Assembly: GCF_000090795.2 (NCBI RefSeq)
Contig: NW_003546302.1
Location: forward strand, 185,414 to 242,550
Length of the DNA: 57,137 nt
Source of the DNA: Amphimedon queenslandica
Lineage: Eukaryota > Porifera > Demospongiae > Haplosclerida > Niphatidae
Direction: 5' to 3'
Position numbers and translations under genes: made by a program
Part shown: one piece after another, positions 34,431-47,447 of the stretch
Layout: every line of letters begins with the position of its first letter
Numbering within the stretch: the first letter of the stretch is position 1
The notes under the pieces: model-generated
The model's input: the letters and a program-made list of their open reading frames with translations, nothing else
Database searches by the model: none
What the model was told of the DNA's origin: nothing

Positions 34431-36070
34431 ATCTTGAGACGACGCCATTCATTTTCTGTAATCTGTAGCTTCTACTCGTCAACTAAATTATTAAATCTAG
34501 AGTAAACGGTACAAGTGATGGATCTTCGACTGACTGTCATTTCTGGGATCAAGTGCCTCAAGCAATTCGATTTCTGGTGCATCGAGTGGAAATCTCTTCT
34601 TAATTTGGCAAGCTCCCTGTACGTAGAACTTTTGCACACACTCAAGAAAATACCTAACATCAGGTGCAAGTTGCATCTACTCAGCAGAAATCAACATTAA
34701 AGCAACATTACCTACTATATACATACTGGTCAAGGCAGAAAGTTCACTTGGGATGATGGATCCAGATCCCCTATTATCCGATGTCTCCAGTACTACTTCT
34801 TCACGTAGTAGCTCAGAAACTTACGATATAACACTGTCTGTCCTCTACTAAGGAGGTGTAGAGTCATTTCAGAACTCTGAAACATGACATTGACATTGGT
34901 AAACTTGGGGAGTGCAAAACCTAAGAAGCTTACATATAGTTTCCGCATGGGATTCTTCAAATGATCAAAAATGTTTGGAGATACCACAAGATTGTATGAA
35001 GAAGCTACTTCTTCAAAGAAGGCAGTGAGAGCATCCCATTGTTCCAGCAGTCTAGAGACACAGGCATGCACTGTACGCCATCAAATTTGATTTAGGCGTA
35101 AAAGATGATGAGGCTCAACAATATAAAAGTGTTGAAAATGCTTAAAAGCAGCCTGCCACTTTGCATTGTGAAAAAAGTAGTTATAGGTATCATGAATTTA
35201 CTATTCCAATATTTGAGGCAGCTTTTCACAAGCTTAGAGGCACAGAAATTAGCAGAATGACGAAGCAACGGATAACAAACACTTCAGGTACTTTTGCTTT
35301 CAGGCGATACACAACACTGTTATGCTGCTCAAACGTAAATTTGTACTATCAGAAGCAAAGCCTATTATATTACGAAAGGAAATGTTGCCTCGCTCAGTTG
35401 CATGACAGCTTGCTTGAAAAAGCTCATTTGCAATGGACCCAGTGACCTCAATTATTTCATCCAAGCTGCACTTAACTGTCATGCTTTGTGAATCATAGTG
35501 GCATTAACACGGGCCAGTTTGCTACAGGTTTTTACATCAGCCGTCTCATCATTGATGAGAGAAAAAGGGCCCATGTGTAACTGAGAAACTAACTATTTGT
35601 GGAATTGTGGAGCTAACACATTCGTTACGATACACTTGCTTTTTGTTCGCTTGCAATTGATGGCACTAGCTATTTTGGAGTCAGGAAATATTTGAGGCAA
35701 GAGCTCACTGAGGTCATACATAACATTAATAAAAAATGTTATGCTGACATTAAGAAACTGTGAGGCAAAGTTCTGGTTCCTTTACTGAATCCATTTCTCT
35801 GCTCTGATCTCTCCACATTGTATCAATTTGAGAACTGCTTTATGCATTATGCAACAAACCTGTTCATTCTGTGCACCACTATGGATTTATGCTTGGATAA
35901 TGCAGTTACTACAGCTATCAGTTCCTTCTTATAGAACTTGCAATAGGCATCATCTGGCTTATCCTTAACAGCTAGGAGCTAACCATGCCTTGAATGCCGA
36001 ACTTTTCTCCTGCTCTTTACAATACAGCTGTTTGTAATTTTTACGTAAATTTGTCTCTTAAAAGCAAACA
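34430..36070 (-). pseudogene. hAT transposase remnant, BED/DUF4371 type
   Basis: Read leftward. A BED-like zinc finger lies near 35985-35850 (DKPDDAYCKFYKKE, then ALSKHKSIVVHRMN). The core begins with GPFSLINDETADVKTCS-like sequence near 35560. It is followed by 35482-35300 (MTVKCSLDEIIEVTGSIANE, then NIIGFASDSTNLR with the second Asp) and a C-x-C-H-x-x-N-x block (CHSANFCAS near 35240). Next come 35071-34793 (HACVSRLLEQWDALTAFFEE, a hAT insertion-domain motif) and a C-terminal piece at 34669-34472. Frames change repeatedly and stops are frequent. It is a different hAT subfamily from the element at 14111-16798. Boundaries and target duplication were not found. Confidence 0.7.
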
Positions 36071-37640
36071 GTCAGTTGTACTTTCTATGTACATTTTATA
36101 GATCTACCATTCTCCATTTATTTAGCACTAGTCTCAATCTCACCATCGTCTATGTGAGACTGTAACATTCCATATTCTTAATGTACTAGTTTCTCCTGAG
36201 TTTCTCACATTTTTTAACTTTTGGAACAAAGTACAACTGTACGGGATTACAGTTACGTTGGTCGCATGTCCAGCAATGAGTGGTCGCGGATTAGTATACT
36301 GAGCAATTATCTCCGTATACTACTGGTTGACTTTATACAGGGCAGGAATGGACATTTCCATTTACTAGGCTATATCTTTCTTCAGAATAAGTCTCATCAA
36401 TTTGCGCACTTCAGTAGCTGTTCTCCATAATTATACCAGTGTTCCTGCTAAATATGACAGCACTTGGAGTAACTTTGTGTGGAACATTTGCAGATTAAAG
36501 ATGAGGCAGTCAGTGCCGCCATTTTGTCATTCCTTTATGTATGTATGATAATTTTTTTACTTTTTGAATGGTTATATCTAAATTTCAAACAATTTTTGAC
36601 AAATTGCGCACTTATTTCGTGAAAGTACAACATTTTTACTGCCCAATCATGCAAAAAAGATAAAGAAATTCAAAACTTTGTTCGGTACTTAAGTCTTCTA
36701 AAGGTGAAATAATTTTAGTTGTCTCAGTGATAACGGGTGCAGCAACAAGAGTGAACAAGTGCTTTTCTCTTCTCACGGGAATAATAAAGTAAAACTAAGA
36801 GTGTTTAACAGCTATACAAGCAAATCATGTCTCTAGATCCTTTTAAAGTAATAACAAGAAGGCCCTCTTGTTAGTGGATGAGTCTTCTTGCGCCACGCCT
36901 GCCACTTTAACAATAGAATATGAAAAAACTACCATAACCAATTGCATTAAGTAGCATTCAAGAAGCTCCAAGTATCTAGTGAGGTCCCATCCATGAACCA
37001 GAAAGACGTTAGCAGGCTTTGTAGTGAAGCGTCCTATCAATCCACCATTGCTGAGCTGCCGTTGCTATGGTAATTCCAATGAATATCATTAAATTAATGC
37101 GACCGGAAGTCCCATTGCAATAGCTGGACATGGTGTATGTGTACTATCATTACTATGTACATATGTGTCCTAGCATGAGAAAATCAACCGATTCACGCCG
37201 AATATAAGGAGACAACTGACCACAAAGCATAAACACAACAATTTTTTCATACATTTTTTAATAAGATAATATTTTACAAGTCATTACCAATTGAATGATT
37301 CCATAAGCACTATGTAACTCCATCTACTTAGCAAGATATGGGTTTCATTGCGAAGAGGCTTTCCCCATTTATGGGACTTGATTAATTCAAGGATATTAGA
37401 AACCGGGGTATGTGGAGTTCTAATTGCTTGGCAACAAGGCATTACCATAGCAACAGATAAGTCAGTTTGGCTCATTCCCAGACCCATGACGAATGAGGGG
37501 GCGGTTTACGGTCTGGTAGATCGAGCTAACATTTCTGTCATGGCTCTGGATTGTGACACAAGTGTTGGTATGGAAATGAATATCATAATTTGGACCACCA
37601 CACGCAAAACAATGGCTTTCCAATTTACATTTGCAGTAAA
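36071..37640. other. Gene-poor interval
   Basis: Overlapping frames on both strands at 36843-37040 and 37284-37701 have no recognisable domain. Some of this may be the non-coding end of the DUF6589 element that follows. Confidence 0.4.
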
Positions 37641-40600
37641 GATTTATGCAATTTTTCCAAGGATGGGTCATCATAAGACAAAAGACAAATGAATATACCA
37701 CTGTCTATGATTTAGCTGTCAATATCATCCAGTCCACTGCCGGTGAAGTGCTACCAGCAGCTATAATTAATTACAAACTGGTTGTTATGTTACGTAAAAG
37801 TTGCCTGAGACGTCTAAATCAGTTCCGCAAAGCAAATAAAGCTATTAAACCTTATAAGAGTTAAGTGAAGATTTTGTTGTACGTTAATGTAAAATTTTTT
37901 TATTGATTTCATGAATTACTTGTTTTTATATACCACTCAATTCCAACTTGATAGTCAGCCAGTGCAGAATTGTTATTACTAGATGATCAAAGCTATGATC
38001 AACATGACGCAGCATTTTTATCTGTGGTAAGTAAATTAAGTGTTCATACAATGTATAGATTATTTTGTAGTCAATGGACCAGAAAAAAAGGACATAAGAA
38101 GATGACCAGGAGCCCAAAGCTATGTCAGTGCAAAATCCAGTAAGTATGTGATCAAGCTAAATGTAAATTGTACGGAAATAATACAGAATGTCCTCGTGTT
38201 GCTGTAAGTTTTTAGAAAGGTGATATCATCTGCATTAATTCATGTACATAGGTTGTTGTTGCTTCTAACTTACCAAAGGTTTGTGAGCTATCAAAGTCAT
38301 TAAAGAAACTTGAAAAGTGTATAAATCGCGGGCAAAAATTAGCAATTGCTAAGTCAGCTGTTGAAAATCCAGTGTTACTTCCTCATGTTGTCTCACATAT
38401 CGCTGTAAAAAAAACAAGATATGAAAACTTTGTCATCTGTCAGACATTCATCAATATTGCACATGAAGTGTAAAGATGCCACGGAAAGACATGTATTTTT
38501 AATTTCTTATACTGTAAATTACATGATTGTTTAAAAATCCTAACATGTAGGTTTACTTGGGATAGAATATGGACAGAGATTAAAACACACTCCCTGTTAA
38601 TAGCCCTTTTATTACAAAAACGTTTACAATTACAGGTTGATAAAAGGAATGGAACATTACCTTCTTTTTGCTTGAGTGCAAGTATATTATTGAAGTTACA
38701 AACTTCCCATATTAATGTTGTTCAAGGCATGGTATCAGTGCTACTAAAATCTTGCAAATCTAACTATCAGGTAAAAAAACTATTAAAAATTAGTAATGAT
38801 TGATACTATTAGTAGTTGTTTCGTCAATTGCAGTGAAACTTAGTGTGCCTTTCATACAGCACTACATTAAACATGATGGATACTATTACTGAGAGCTATG
38901 ATGAACAAATTTATGACTGGAAAAATTCATTGCTTCATAGAGATAGTATGCCAGGTTATGATATGGTATGTCATGTAACCTATAATTTGCATGTGTACAA
39001 TTTTATTATAGTTACCAGATGTACATGAAAGTCCACAATGAAATATGTCTGATGTGAAAACACCTCAATGTACTCCAGTAAATATAATAAGTATGGACTG
39101 CGCTACATAAAGAATTGAACTACCACAATATTCTCCTAATGAATGAAATGAACACATTTCATCTCAAAATCATCCTGAATCTGCTGAAATATCTCCTCCC
39201 ATTTTTGAAAATTAATCTTCTAATGAACCTTTTAATTTCAATAATTATTGTATTATCACTTTACCATGTACAATTAATGTAAAGGACAAACATGGAATGC
39301 ATGTGTTTTGGCAACTGACAACTTGGATCAGAATGTTAGATGTAGACATCAGTCACTTACATCAGAAACAATGTCTATGCATTGGTCAAATGCCAAAGCA
39401 GTAAATGATTTTTGTGCCTTTTCTGCTTTAACTGATAAAGCTCTACTTCCTATTTTGTTAACCAGTGATGCAAATGGTGATTTGCTTCATAGCACAGATC
39501 TTGTAGTGCTTCTTAAAATGTTTTTATACTTGTGGAGCCTGTTTTACTTCAGCATATACCATCATTTTCTAAATACTTGGATTTGGTTAAAGATTATAAA
39601 TTATATGTCATAACTTCTCTTCAAAAATGTCTAGTTCTCAAGTGGTAAACATATTAATATTCTTTCAGTCATGTAAGAAAATATGTTAGATTGCTTTATG
39701 TCTTCTGAAAAACCCAGCTATTGTTTCAGATATTGTAGGCATCCAAGATGAGCATTGCCAATATGTACTAGTGTCATTAAGTACTAATTCAGAAGACATT
39801 CCTGGTCAGCTGGAGAAGCAGAGTATCCAGATTGACAGTTTTCATAAAAAAACTTGGTATTGGGGATCAGCTAACTGTAGAAAGAATGAGGTGTGCCCAA
39901 TCAATTAGGTCAAATTTAGAAAACGAAATTTAAGTGCTTCCAGGTTTTGTTCCTGCTATATCTGTTTGGTATGTGAAAGTCAGTTGATTAGGAGTAAGTT
40001 TTAATAATTAACTTGCATTTCATATTTTCCAATGAATTATTGTTAGCCAATATACACTCAATTTTTTAAAGACAAATCCTTACCTAATGGGGGAACACTA
40101 GCACAATTCAAAAATTTAATTATAAGGGAACAAATATTCCTGCTGAGCCAAAATTAATGCTGTTGAAGAATTTTTTGAAACTGTCATTAACAGCCATCAT
40201 ATTACAGCTACTCTTTATTTCTTTAGAATGAAAAGCATAAATGACAAGCCTCAGTCTACTTACCTACAGGACATCGAAAAAGAGAACAACATCAATGCTA
40301 AAATGGAACTACTTCATATTGTAATTCATGACTTCATTTGGTCTTTTATCAACATTCTATATTTGATTCAGAAGACCACAACCAGGCAGAGAAAAAGATA
40401 AAAACCAGCAAGTAGATAGATTTAGAGCATATGCTGCAGAACTACTAATACCTTGTCTAGTACTAGTGGAACTCAATGACAGCATTAATTAAGGGGATGG
40501 ACCAAGACATTTACAAGCATTGAAATTGTTGTTGTTTATGTTTCGTTGAACTGTCTAGACAAAGAAGCACTTGTCCTTCAAATACAAGTGCAACTTCTAC

Positions 40601-41000
40601 TTGATCGTCTTCGTCACTAACTGTTGTATTCTAGTTTTGTTAACACAAGAGGAAAACCAAGACAGAACGTTTCTATTGATTTACATCTAGGGCATATAAA
40701 TAGATTTGTTAAAGCATTGTTACTCTCACTGTCATCTAATTTGTCTCCTACAGCAATAAAAAGGACTACAAGATGTACTTAATGACTCATTAATGTTACA
40801 GATCAATTTGACAAAATTAGTTATTTACATTGTACCAGTAGAGCTGACTCCCAAGCAAAAGCTGAAAAAGATATTACTTGAATAGTTGAACAGCGACATG
40901 AATTGTCGGAAGTTTTTAAAGACATGCTACAGAGAAAGCACTCACAATTTAATTTTAAAGATAGTATCATCAGAACTGTATTGTCTGATTAAGAAAAATC
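37640..41000 (+). pseudogene. DUF6589-family protein remnant, multi-exon
   Basis: Plus-strand blocks occur in the order I know from DUF6589 proteins. 37646-37861 is an N-terminal zinc/helical part (VVMLRKSCLRRLNQFRKANK). 38255-38420 is a helical block (LPKVCELSKSLKKLEKCINR). 38555-38770 includes RNGTLPSFCLSASILLKLQT and VVQGMVSVLLKSCKSNYQ. 38840-38965 reads CLSYSTTLNMMDTITESYDE. 39308-39500 carries ATDNLDQNVRCRHQSLTSET, then SMHWSNAKAVNDFCAFS, the DNxxxNVRxRHQ...H signature. 40405-40910 is the C-terminal part (VDRFRAYAAELLIPCLVLVE; GDGPRHLQALKLLLFMFR). Many stops interrupt it. The domain's biochemical role is unknown; it is mostly seen in transposon-like multicopy genes. Confidence 0.65.
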
Positions 41001-42220
41001 ACCAAATGGATTACAAAAAATTAAATGAATTATGCTAGCTGCTAAGTAATTTTTAGTCTGTTAATCAGTTTTTAAAAATTAAAATAACAAAAAATGCAAA
41101 GGAGATGGAATATATACTACTTCCACATTCTTACATGCATGTATAACAGCAATACCATTTACAGCATGTACTGAAATGACAGCCTTCAAAATCAGCAAAA
41201 AGTAATCTACACTTGCATTTGGATTCCTTTGTGCAGTAATCAACCATTTCATTTTTAATGAGCTTCTTGATTCTAGGTGTATAAGATTGAAGAGCACAAC
41301 TATGGTATCCATTTCATCCACTTTTTTAGTCTCCTGAATGTTAATCAGAAGGGCCCCAATGGATATTTTGATGAACGTTGTGCACATCCAAACCCATACT
41401 GAAAGCAACTGTTGATATAACAATACGTAAATGTCCATTAGGTATAGAATAAAGGAATTTACAAATGCCTCCTTGACTTCTTGTGTGCAATTGGTGAAAA
41501 TTTCTACCACTCTAAACTTGTACTTTATTTGTGGGGCTCCAATTGGATAAGTAAAATTTTCTCCAAAATAACTTCTAAAATGTGACTAAAACGCAGCACA
41601 TTCTTCAAAGCATCAACAGAAAATTGTCATTTTGGGAAACTCTGTTTTAAGAATAGCGAGACTGTGGGCCAACTGACATACTAATTCCTTGATGGAATCC
41701 TTTTTTACACTACGCATATTATATTCTTCTTTGAAGGAGGTACATTTACAAGCACACAATTGTGTAATGACAGCAATTGATATTTTGATTACATATTGTT
41801 TGTGAAGCTGTTGCTGTTAAGCCCATAATACAAACAGTTGGAGGTATGAAGCTTTGAACTTGTCCCACTCTTCTATAACTTTCTCAAAAAGTTTTACCCC
41901 TAAAATATGAATGATTGCATTTCACTACTCATTTTATGCTATAATGATTTACAATTTTCAAACTAAATGAGCTTCATCAAAAGGAACATGCACAAGTTTG
42001 TTTTGATAGGTCCCTCTCACCAAAACATCTCTCCATTGTCAAGAGTAGATAAGGGGGTAGGGAGTGTCTAACTGCCTTTTAGTGCCAGTGATATGTGCAC
42101 GTAGACAATGAGGGTTTATTTTGGAACATTTCCGCATGCCTTATTTAGTACCTTTTGTGATAATTATCTTTCCACTCTCATACCCAAACTGGGTGGGTGC
42201 ATTCCTAATCTGGGCGGGTG
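41001..42220. other. Unresolved interval
   Basis: The minus-strand frame 41510-41079 (143 residues) is the longest here. Another minus frame over the same DNA is cysteine-rich (CTKESKCKCRLLF, then GCHFSTCCKWYCCYTC). Neither matches a family I recognise. One may be coding, but they cannot both be. Confidence 0.3.
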
Positions 42221-42229
42221 CTCAGTAAT

Positions 42230-45035
42230 CCTTGATTTCAAAATTGATGCCAGTGTGGTTCAAGCAAGTGATGAGCTGAGAAGTCTACAGGATCTGAATG
42301 AGCTATACTATTCCCTTTCTCAAAGTTTGAATGAGTTTTGTATTGCTAGATACACGTTTTGTGATCAGTGGTGTTTAATCTTGACTGCTCTTCGACCATC
42401 CTCCTTTTGGACCAACTTCAAGAGTCAGGATAATTATTAAGGAAAAAGATATGGAGTATGTGGTTCATGTGCTTTTAAGGAAAATTCAGCGTGGCATGTT
42501 CACTTCGAATGACTTAGAGAGCCAGGTTTTACAGCTTTGTAAAAAGTTTTCATTGGATTCACCCATATATTGATTTTGTCTTGGAATTAATCCCCTTGAA
42601 TATGAGCAATTTAGAGAAGTAATTCGTTTCGATGTTAGGAGTGTTCATAGAACTCAAGAACCTTTTCTTCATGTTGCCTCTGTTAACTGTCTACTTTGAT
42701 TCGAGCTAGCTGCTAAGTGTAGTATAGAAAAAAAGAAGCTAAGGATGATGTCATGTGTCCAGCTTGTGTACATTTGAAATGTTACCTACAGCATCAAGCC
42801 AACAGAACTATGGAGAGTCCTTCAAAAAAAAAGCACGCCAACAGAGTTCGTCACGTGCCCGCTTAACTTACATGTCACTATCAAGCAAAGAAAGGAGGAG
42901 AACAAACCAACAAAATGATCAGAAAAACCTAAAGAAGAAAGTCCTGCACTATAACAAAACAGATGTTACTTTGGATAATGAGCAGAGTGATGAGGTATCC
43001 TCTATTACGTCATATCTACAGGAGAATCATGCTGAGGAGTTAGAAAAATTATTTGCTGAAGGTTTGAGCTTCATTTGAACATTAATGTATCCAAATAAAT
43101 GTAGGTGAGAAGCATGGTTTTGGTCATGTAATTAAGAAGATTTTGAAGGAAGATTTAAACAAACAGTCAGAGGTCCAACAATTCCATCAAGACCAGAAAC
43201 TGAACAGTATGTTTGGATTTTTTGAAATATTATTGAAAATTCTACTTAGGTATTGCAAAGAGAAGTAATAGGTGGAGCATGATTACCATACAAATTAAGT
43301 CAAAAACACTCTTCATTTATTACTTTTGTATCATTAGCTCTTGCTGTGTATGTGAGGAGTCCAGCAGCATATGAGGCTCTCAAGTCTTATTGGAATTCTG
43401 CAGCTTCCTTGTTGTTCTACTCTACAAGCTTATACTGGAGCTTTCCTTCACGAGCCTGGTGCTAGTAGATTTTGCATTGAGAAACAAGTAGCTGAGTTTG
43501 TGCTTCACTGTCACAGAAGAGAAGGAAAGAAAGAATCTAAGAAAGATGGTGTTTTGATTTTGGACGATGTGAAAGTCATCAGCCGCTTAATGTGGAATTC
43601 TAGAAGTCAAACCTTAATTGGCCTGAGCATGACTCAAGAGCAAATGGCTTCAATAGGCGATATCTTTCAGACTATTGATGAGGCTCAGACTAGTCACATA
43701 CTTCAATTTTTGTGGCGAGACTTGACAAGTAACTTCAACATCATAGGTTCATATTTCACTAGTGCTGGTACAATAGAGAGCAAGTTTACTCTATCCTTTG
43801 TCTTAGAAACTATTAAATTATTTCAAATTCATAATCTCTCAACTCCACTGCTAGTTTGCGATGGAGCATCTAGCAACTTATCTCTAATTAAAGTCTCTCA
43901 TTGGACTTCAGGTGTATATTCAATTTTGAAAGGTGAATATAAATGAGTTACATTCACAAGCTTTGTTGCGTTTCTTAAAATATAATAGGTGACACTGATC
44001 TATATGCTGTTGAGCCATGTATGATCAATCCATTCAACCCACTAAATCTTATTTTTTGGGTTATATGTCCAATTCATCAAGTAATATACAACCCTGTACT
44101 TCAAATTTTATTTTAAGCGTACATGTTAGCTGAAGAACATGATCAAATGAAAAGAAGGATGTTTGCTTGGAAATCAATATCAAAGATTGTTTGCAGGGGA
44201 ATGTGATCAAATGAGCATAAGATTGACCCGAATGGTTTCTAAACTACAAGAAACACATTGTACGAGACTCATGGACCAAATTGAATGTAATACCAGCTAA
44301 GATAATGCAGGTCAGTGATTAGTATTAAAAATTAACTACTGTAAAATTATAGCAAGAAAAGGTACTGTCTGAATTGTTTTCATATGTCAGTGAGAATGAA
44401 GAGGAAGCTATGGTAGATATATGTCTGAATACGCTCACTTACTTAGAAGCATGCAACAAGATATTTGAAAATGGATATTTGTGTCACAAACGAATCTTTA
44501 GCGTTGACTCAGAGGTACTAACGTCTACAAACGATGGCTACAAGTTTTTTTACCTCATGGCTAGATGGCATTTTAGAAAATGGTAAATGAATAAATAATA
44601 CATAATTGTACTATTCTCTTCATTTCAGACCCTACTTTCCAAATAAGCAATGTCATGGAAAGGAAATATTTGTCTTGGCAGAGTAAGAAAATAATTTATA
44701 TTATAGCAATTGCATTACCCCTTTTGTATTCTAGCGTTAGATCTTTTGCGGATAGATGTAAATGGATTTAACCCATTCTGTAAATACTTCCTCGCTAAGT
44801 ATCCTGGTTATTTCATTTCGCCACTGAGGATCACTGGTTGTGCAGTTCAAACTTTATTTAGTCCATATAAATATAGTGCTGGAGGCAAGTTGGATGTTGC
44901 AAACTACTCTTATACCCGAGCTGTGTCCCTTGTAAACCAGTAACTGCTACACACCATAGTGGCAAGGATTATAGGGATGGTGAATTGGCTGTACCTTCTC
45001 TTACATTGTCAAAGACACAATATAATGAAATTTAG
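42230..45035 (+). pseudogene. P-element-like transposase, multi-exon, decayed
   Basis: 42230-42440 is the N-terminal domain (DASVVQASDELRSLQDLNEL). 42445-42700 lies in another frame (DMEYVVHVLLRKIQRGMFTS). 42830-43075 is a basic linker (SSRARLTYMSLSSKERRRTN) and acidic helix. 43340-43945 is the catalytic part: SPAAYEALKSY, LILDDVKVISRLMWNS with the first Asp, LQFLWRDLTSNFNIIGSYFT, and LLVCDGASSNLSLI with the second Asp. Near 44010 is VEPCMINPFNPLNLIFWVIC PIHQ-type sequence. 44356-44586 reads LSELFSYVSENEEEAMVDIC. 44733-45035 gives DLLRIDVNGFNPFCKYF, then YFISPLRITGCAVQTLFSPY and GKDYRDGELAVPSLTLS before a stop. Frameshifts lie near 42430, 43385 and 44940. The family call (P-element/THAP9-like) rests on recognised conserved blocks; boundaries are not known. 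Confidence 0.7.
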
Positions 45036-45317
45036 ATGTAATAAAATAAACAGTACAATTAAAAACAATAACTTAATTTAAAGGATAACTAAGCTTTTTT
45101 TCTTGATTTTTTAATAATCAAACCACAGTATCTATACAACATATAACAAACATTTATGCACTTACACCTTTCAATAAAAATTTTCTTTGCGAGATTTTGC
45201 ATGCTACACTTCAACTTTTTTGTTTGCAGCCATATTCTTCCTGTTTAAGCAACAATATGGGCGGGTCATATTTGTGATGTCATCTGATGAACAAGCTTGC
45301 ATTGCAACTGTAATATT

Positions 45318-47075
45318 ATGCCCAAGAGATACATTGCGGTAACACAACCACGGATGGATTTAGATTGTTTTCATTCCCTATTGATGATGTTTTGAAGAAG
45401 TGAATTGCACAAGTAAAAAGCACAAGAGATGTATGGTCTGGCCCAGCACAGTACACTTTTCTGTGCAGCTGTCATTTCACTCCAGATTCTTTTGAGGCAA
45501 ATTCTACTTTATCAAAAAATTTTAATTTTAAAAAACTCGCAAGGCTTAAACCAGATGCTGTTCCAACCATACGTAAGAGGCCAATGGAATCTGCAGATAA
45601 CAGCAGTCAGGCCTCATCAAAAAGAGTATGTAGATACCAAAGAAGGAATAGAAAAAAGGTGAGTGCCACTATGTTTTTGAAACTAAAATATTATTTCAAA
45701 TGTCTTGTTTAGATTACAAAAAGCCTTTTGACAATTCCTGCAGTGGTAAAGTAACAAAGGGTAGTTAATGATCAACACCAAAGTGATGATGATGAAATAT
45801 GTCTACATTGCTCAGAAGCACTTGAACTTCATCTCATAGGATCTGGTATACATGGCAATTGTGAAATCATTTTCCTTATTATACCTTGTAGAAAATTCAA
45901 ATGAAAGTTGCAGAGTTTAAACAAGGTGTAATAGTTTGAAAAGGCTAAAAAAGATGAAAGGTTACAAATTAAAATTATAACTACATTAACACTGCTTTGT
46001 ATTAGGTTCTCAGGCAATTGTATCATGCAAGTCAGTTTAATCACAAAATGAAACAGTACCCTACAGAGAGATAGGAATACAATGTACCCTTATTACATGC
46101 ATACCAGATGATATCATCTCCAGTGAAGATGAGCTATCATTATCAGATAATGATGATCATGACATATAAGTAACATTTATTTTATTAATAGTGAAAAGTA
46201 TTTTTTTCTAATGCTATGCTAGGTCCTTTACTATAGAGTCTGATGATGAAAGCTGTTACAGTGACTTCAGGTATATTAACTTAAATTGAGTATATTATTA
46301 TACAACTGCAGCAATACAATTTTTGATGACGATGACAATGAAGGTACAGAAATAGCAGTAGCAACTAATGAAAGTGAAATGTAAGTTTTAAATTAAAACT
46401 TCAAATAAATTGCTTGTCGGTATAGGTTCCCCCATGAATTAAAGTACATTGTGTTTCAAAGCTCTCTGTTGTTGCTTTTTTCTATATGTCGAATGTACTG
46501 TGCTACAACATCTTCTGTTAAGAAGTTTATAATTGGCACGTATCTCAGAATTGAACAATACTGTTCTAAATGTGGTTACATTTATCATTGGAAGAATCAG
46601 CCATTAGTTAGCAATGTCCCATTAGCAAACCTACTTCTCACTTCATTGCTACTGTTTAGTGGAAATTTGCCACTTAAAACGTTTCAATTTTTGAAGTATC
46701 TAAACTATAAATCAATTTCTCCAACAACATTTTTTAAGCGTCGAAAGCTCTCTCTACTACCAGCTGTATCCACATTGAGGGAGAGGAAACAGTCTAAATA
46801 TTTTGAAGCAAAAAAAATGTGTTCACCATTAATTAGAGGTGGCGATAGACGGGCTGACAGCCCTGGATTCTCTGCTATGTACGGTAGCTATACAACAATG
46901 GATTTAAATTTTAACCAAATTGTTGATATTGCCTTAGTTCAGGTATACTTATGTTATAATTTGTTATATAATTTACAATTTATTTATTACAGAGTAGTGA
47001 AGTCACTAGTAGTGTTAGTATGGAAAAAGGACTTATTAGATCCACATGCACAGCAATCATTACCAGTGTAGATTG
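45318..47075 (+). pseudogene. THAP-domain transposase, Kolobok-like
   Basis: 45318-45660 encodes a THAP-type DNA-binding domain: CGNTTTDGFRLFSFPIDD, an in-frame TGA where Trp is expected (45406), VKSTRDVWSGPAQYTFLCSC, CHFTPDSFEANSTL, and the diagnostic LKPDAVPTI box. It ends at a GTGAGT donor. Short acidic exons with CLHCSEALELHL near 45810 follow. The main exon 46426-46942 carries GTYLRIEQYCSKCGYIYHW, LLLFSGNLPLKTFQFLKYLN and GGDRRADSPGFSAMYGSYTT MD-type sequence, a block containing a candidate catalytic Asp. The exon at 46991-47075 reads SSEVTSSVSMEKGLIRSTC. The rest of the usual C-terminal half is missing, so the copy is internally deleted as well as nonsense-interrupted. Confidence 0.7.
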
Positions 47076-47242
47076 GCTAGTCTAGTCTCATCTCCATGTT
47101 CTTCATCACTGTTGCTACTTGATGAATCACTTGCCTCTGGTTCATAGCAGTAAGGAGTTATGGCTTGCAAATCCAAAGGAGAATCTTGACTATAGCTGGA
47201 ACATGAAGAAGTTTCTGTAGCGTCAGATTCCATATTGTTCAT
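47060..47242 (-). pseudogene. First exon of a P2X7-like ('DETRL') transposon protein
   Basis: Starting at an ATG inside the right inverted repeat of the TTAA element, the minus strand encodes a short acidic, Ser-rich stretch (SPLDLQAITPYCYEPEASDS, then SNSDEEHGDETRLANLHW). The YxFEP...GDETRL.N..W motif is what I associate with P2X7-intracellular-domain-like proteins, which continue with a cysteine-rich CxCGxC block. Here a GTAATG donor-like site falls at the end (near 47068) and the cysteine-rich part is absent. It is antisense to, and overlaps by a few bases, the truncated THAP transposase. Confidence 0.5.
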
Positions 47243-47447
47243 CAGATGACATCACAAATATGACACCCCCATATTGTTGTTTATACTCGAAGAATATGGC
47301 TGCCACCAAAAAAAGTTGATGTGTAGCATGCACAATCTCGCAAATTAAATTTTTTTAATGTTGTAAGTGCATAAATGTTTGCTATTTGTTGTATTGATAC
47401 TGTCGTTTGATTATTAAAAATCGAGAAAAAAAAGCTTAGTTACCCTT

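Noticed and set aside
41079..41510. 143-residue minus-strand open frame as a real gene
   Set aside because: No recognisable domain; an alternative cysteine-rich frame covers the same DNA, and neither has splice support.
45429..45662. 77-residue plus-strand open frame
   Set aside because: It is a shadow; the THAP-domain frame (CHFTPDSF, LKPDAVPTI) runs through the same bases in another frame.
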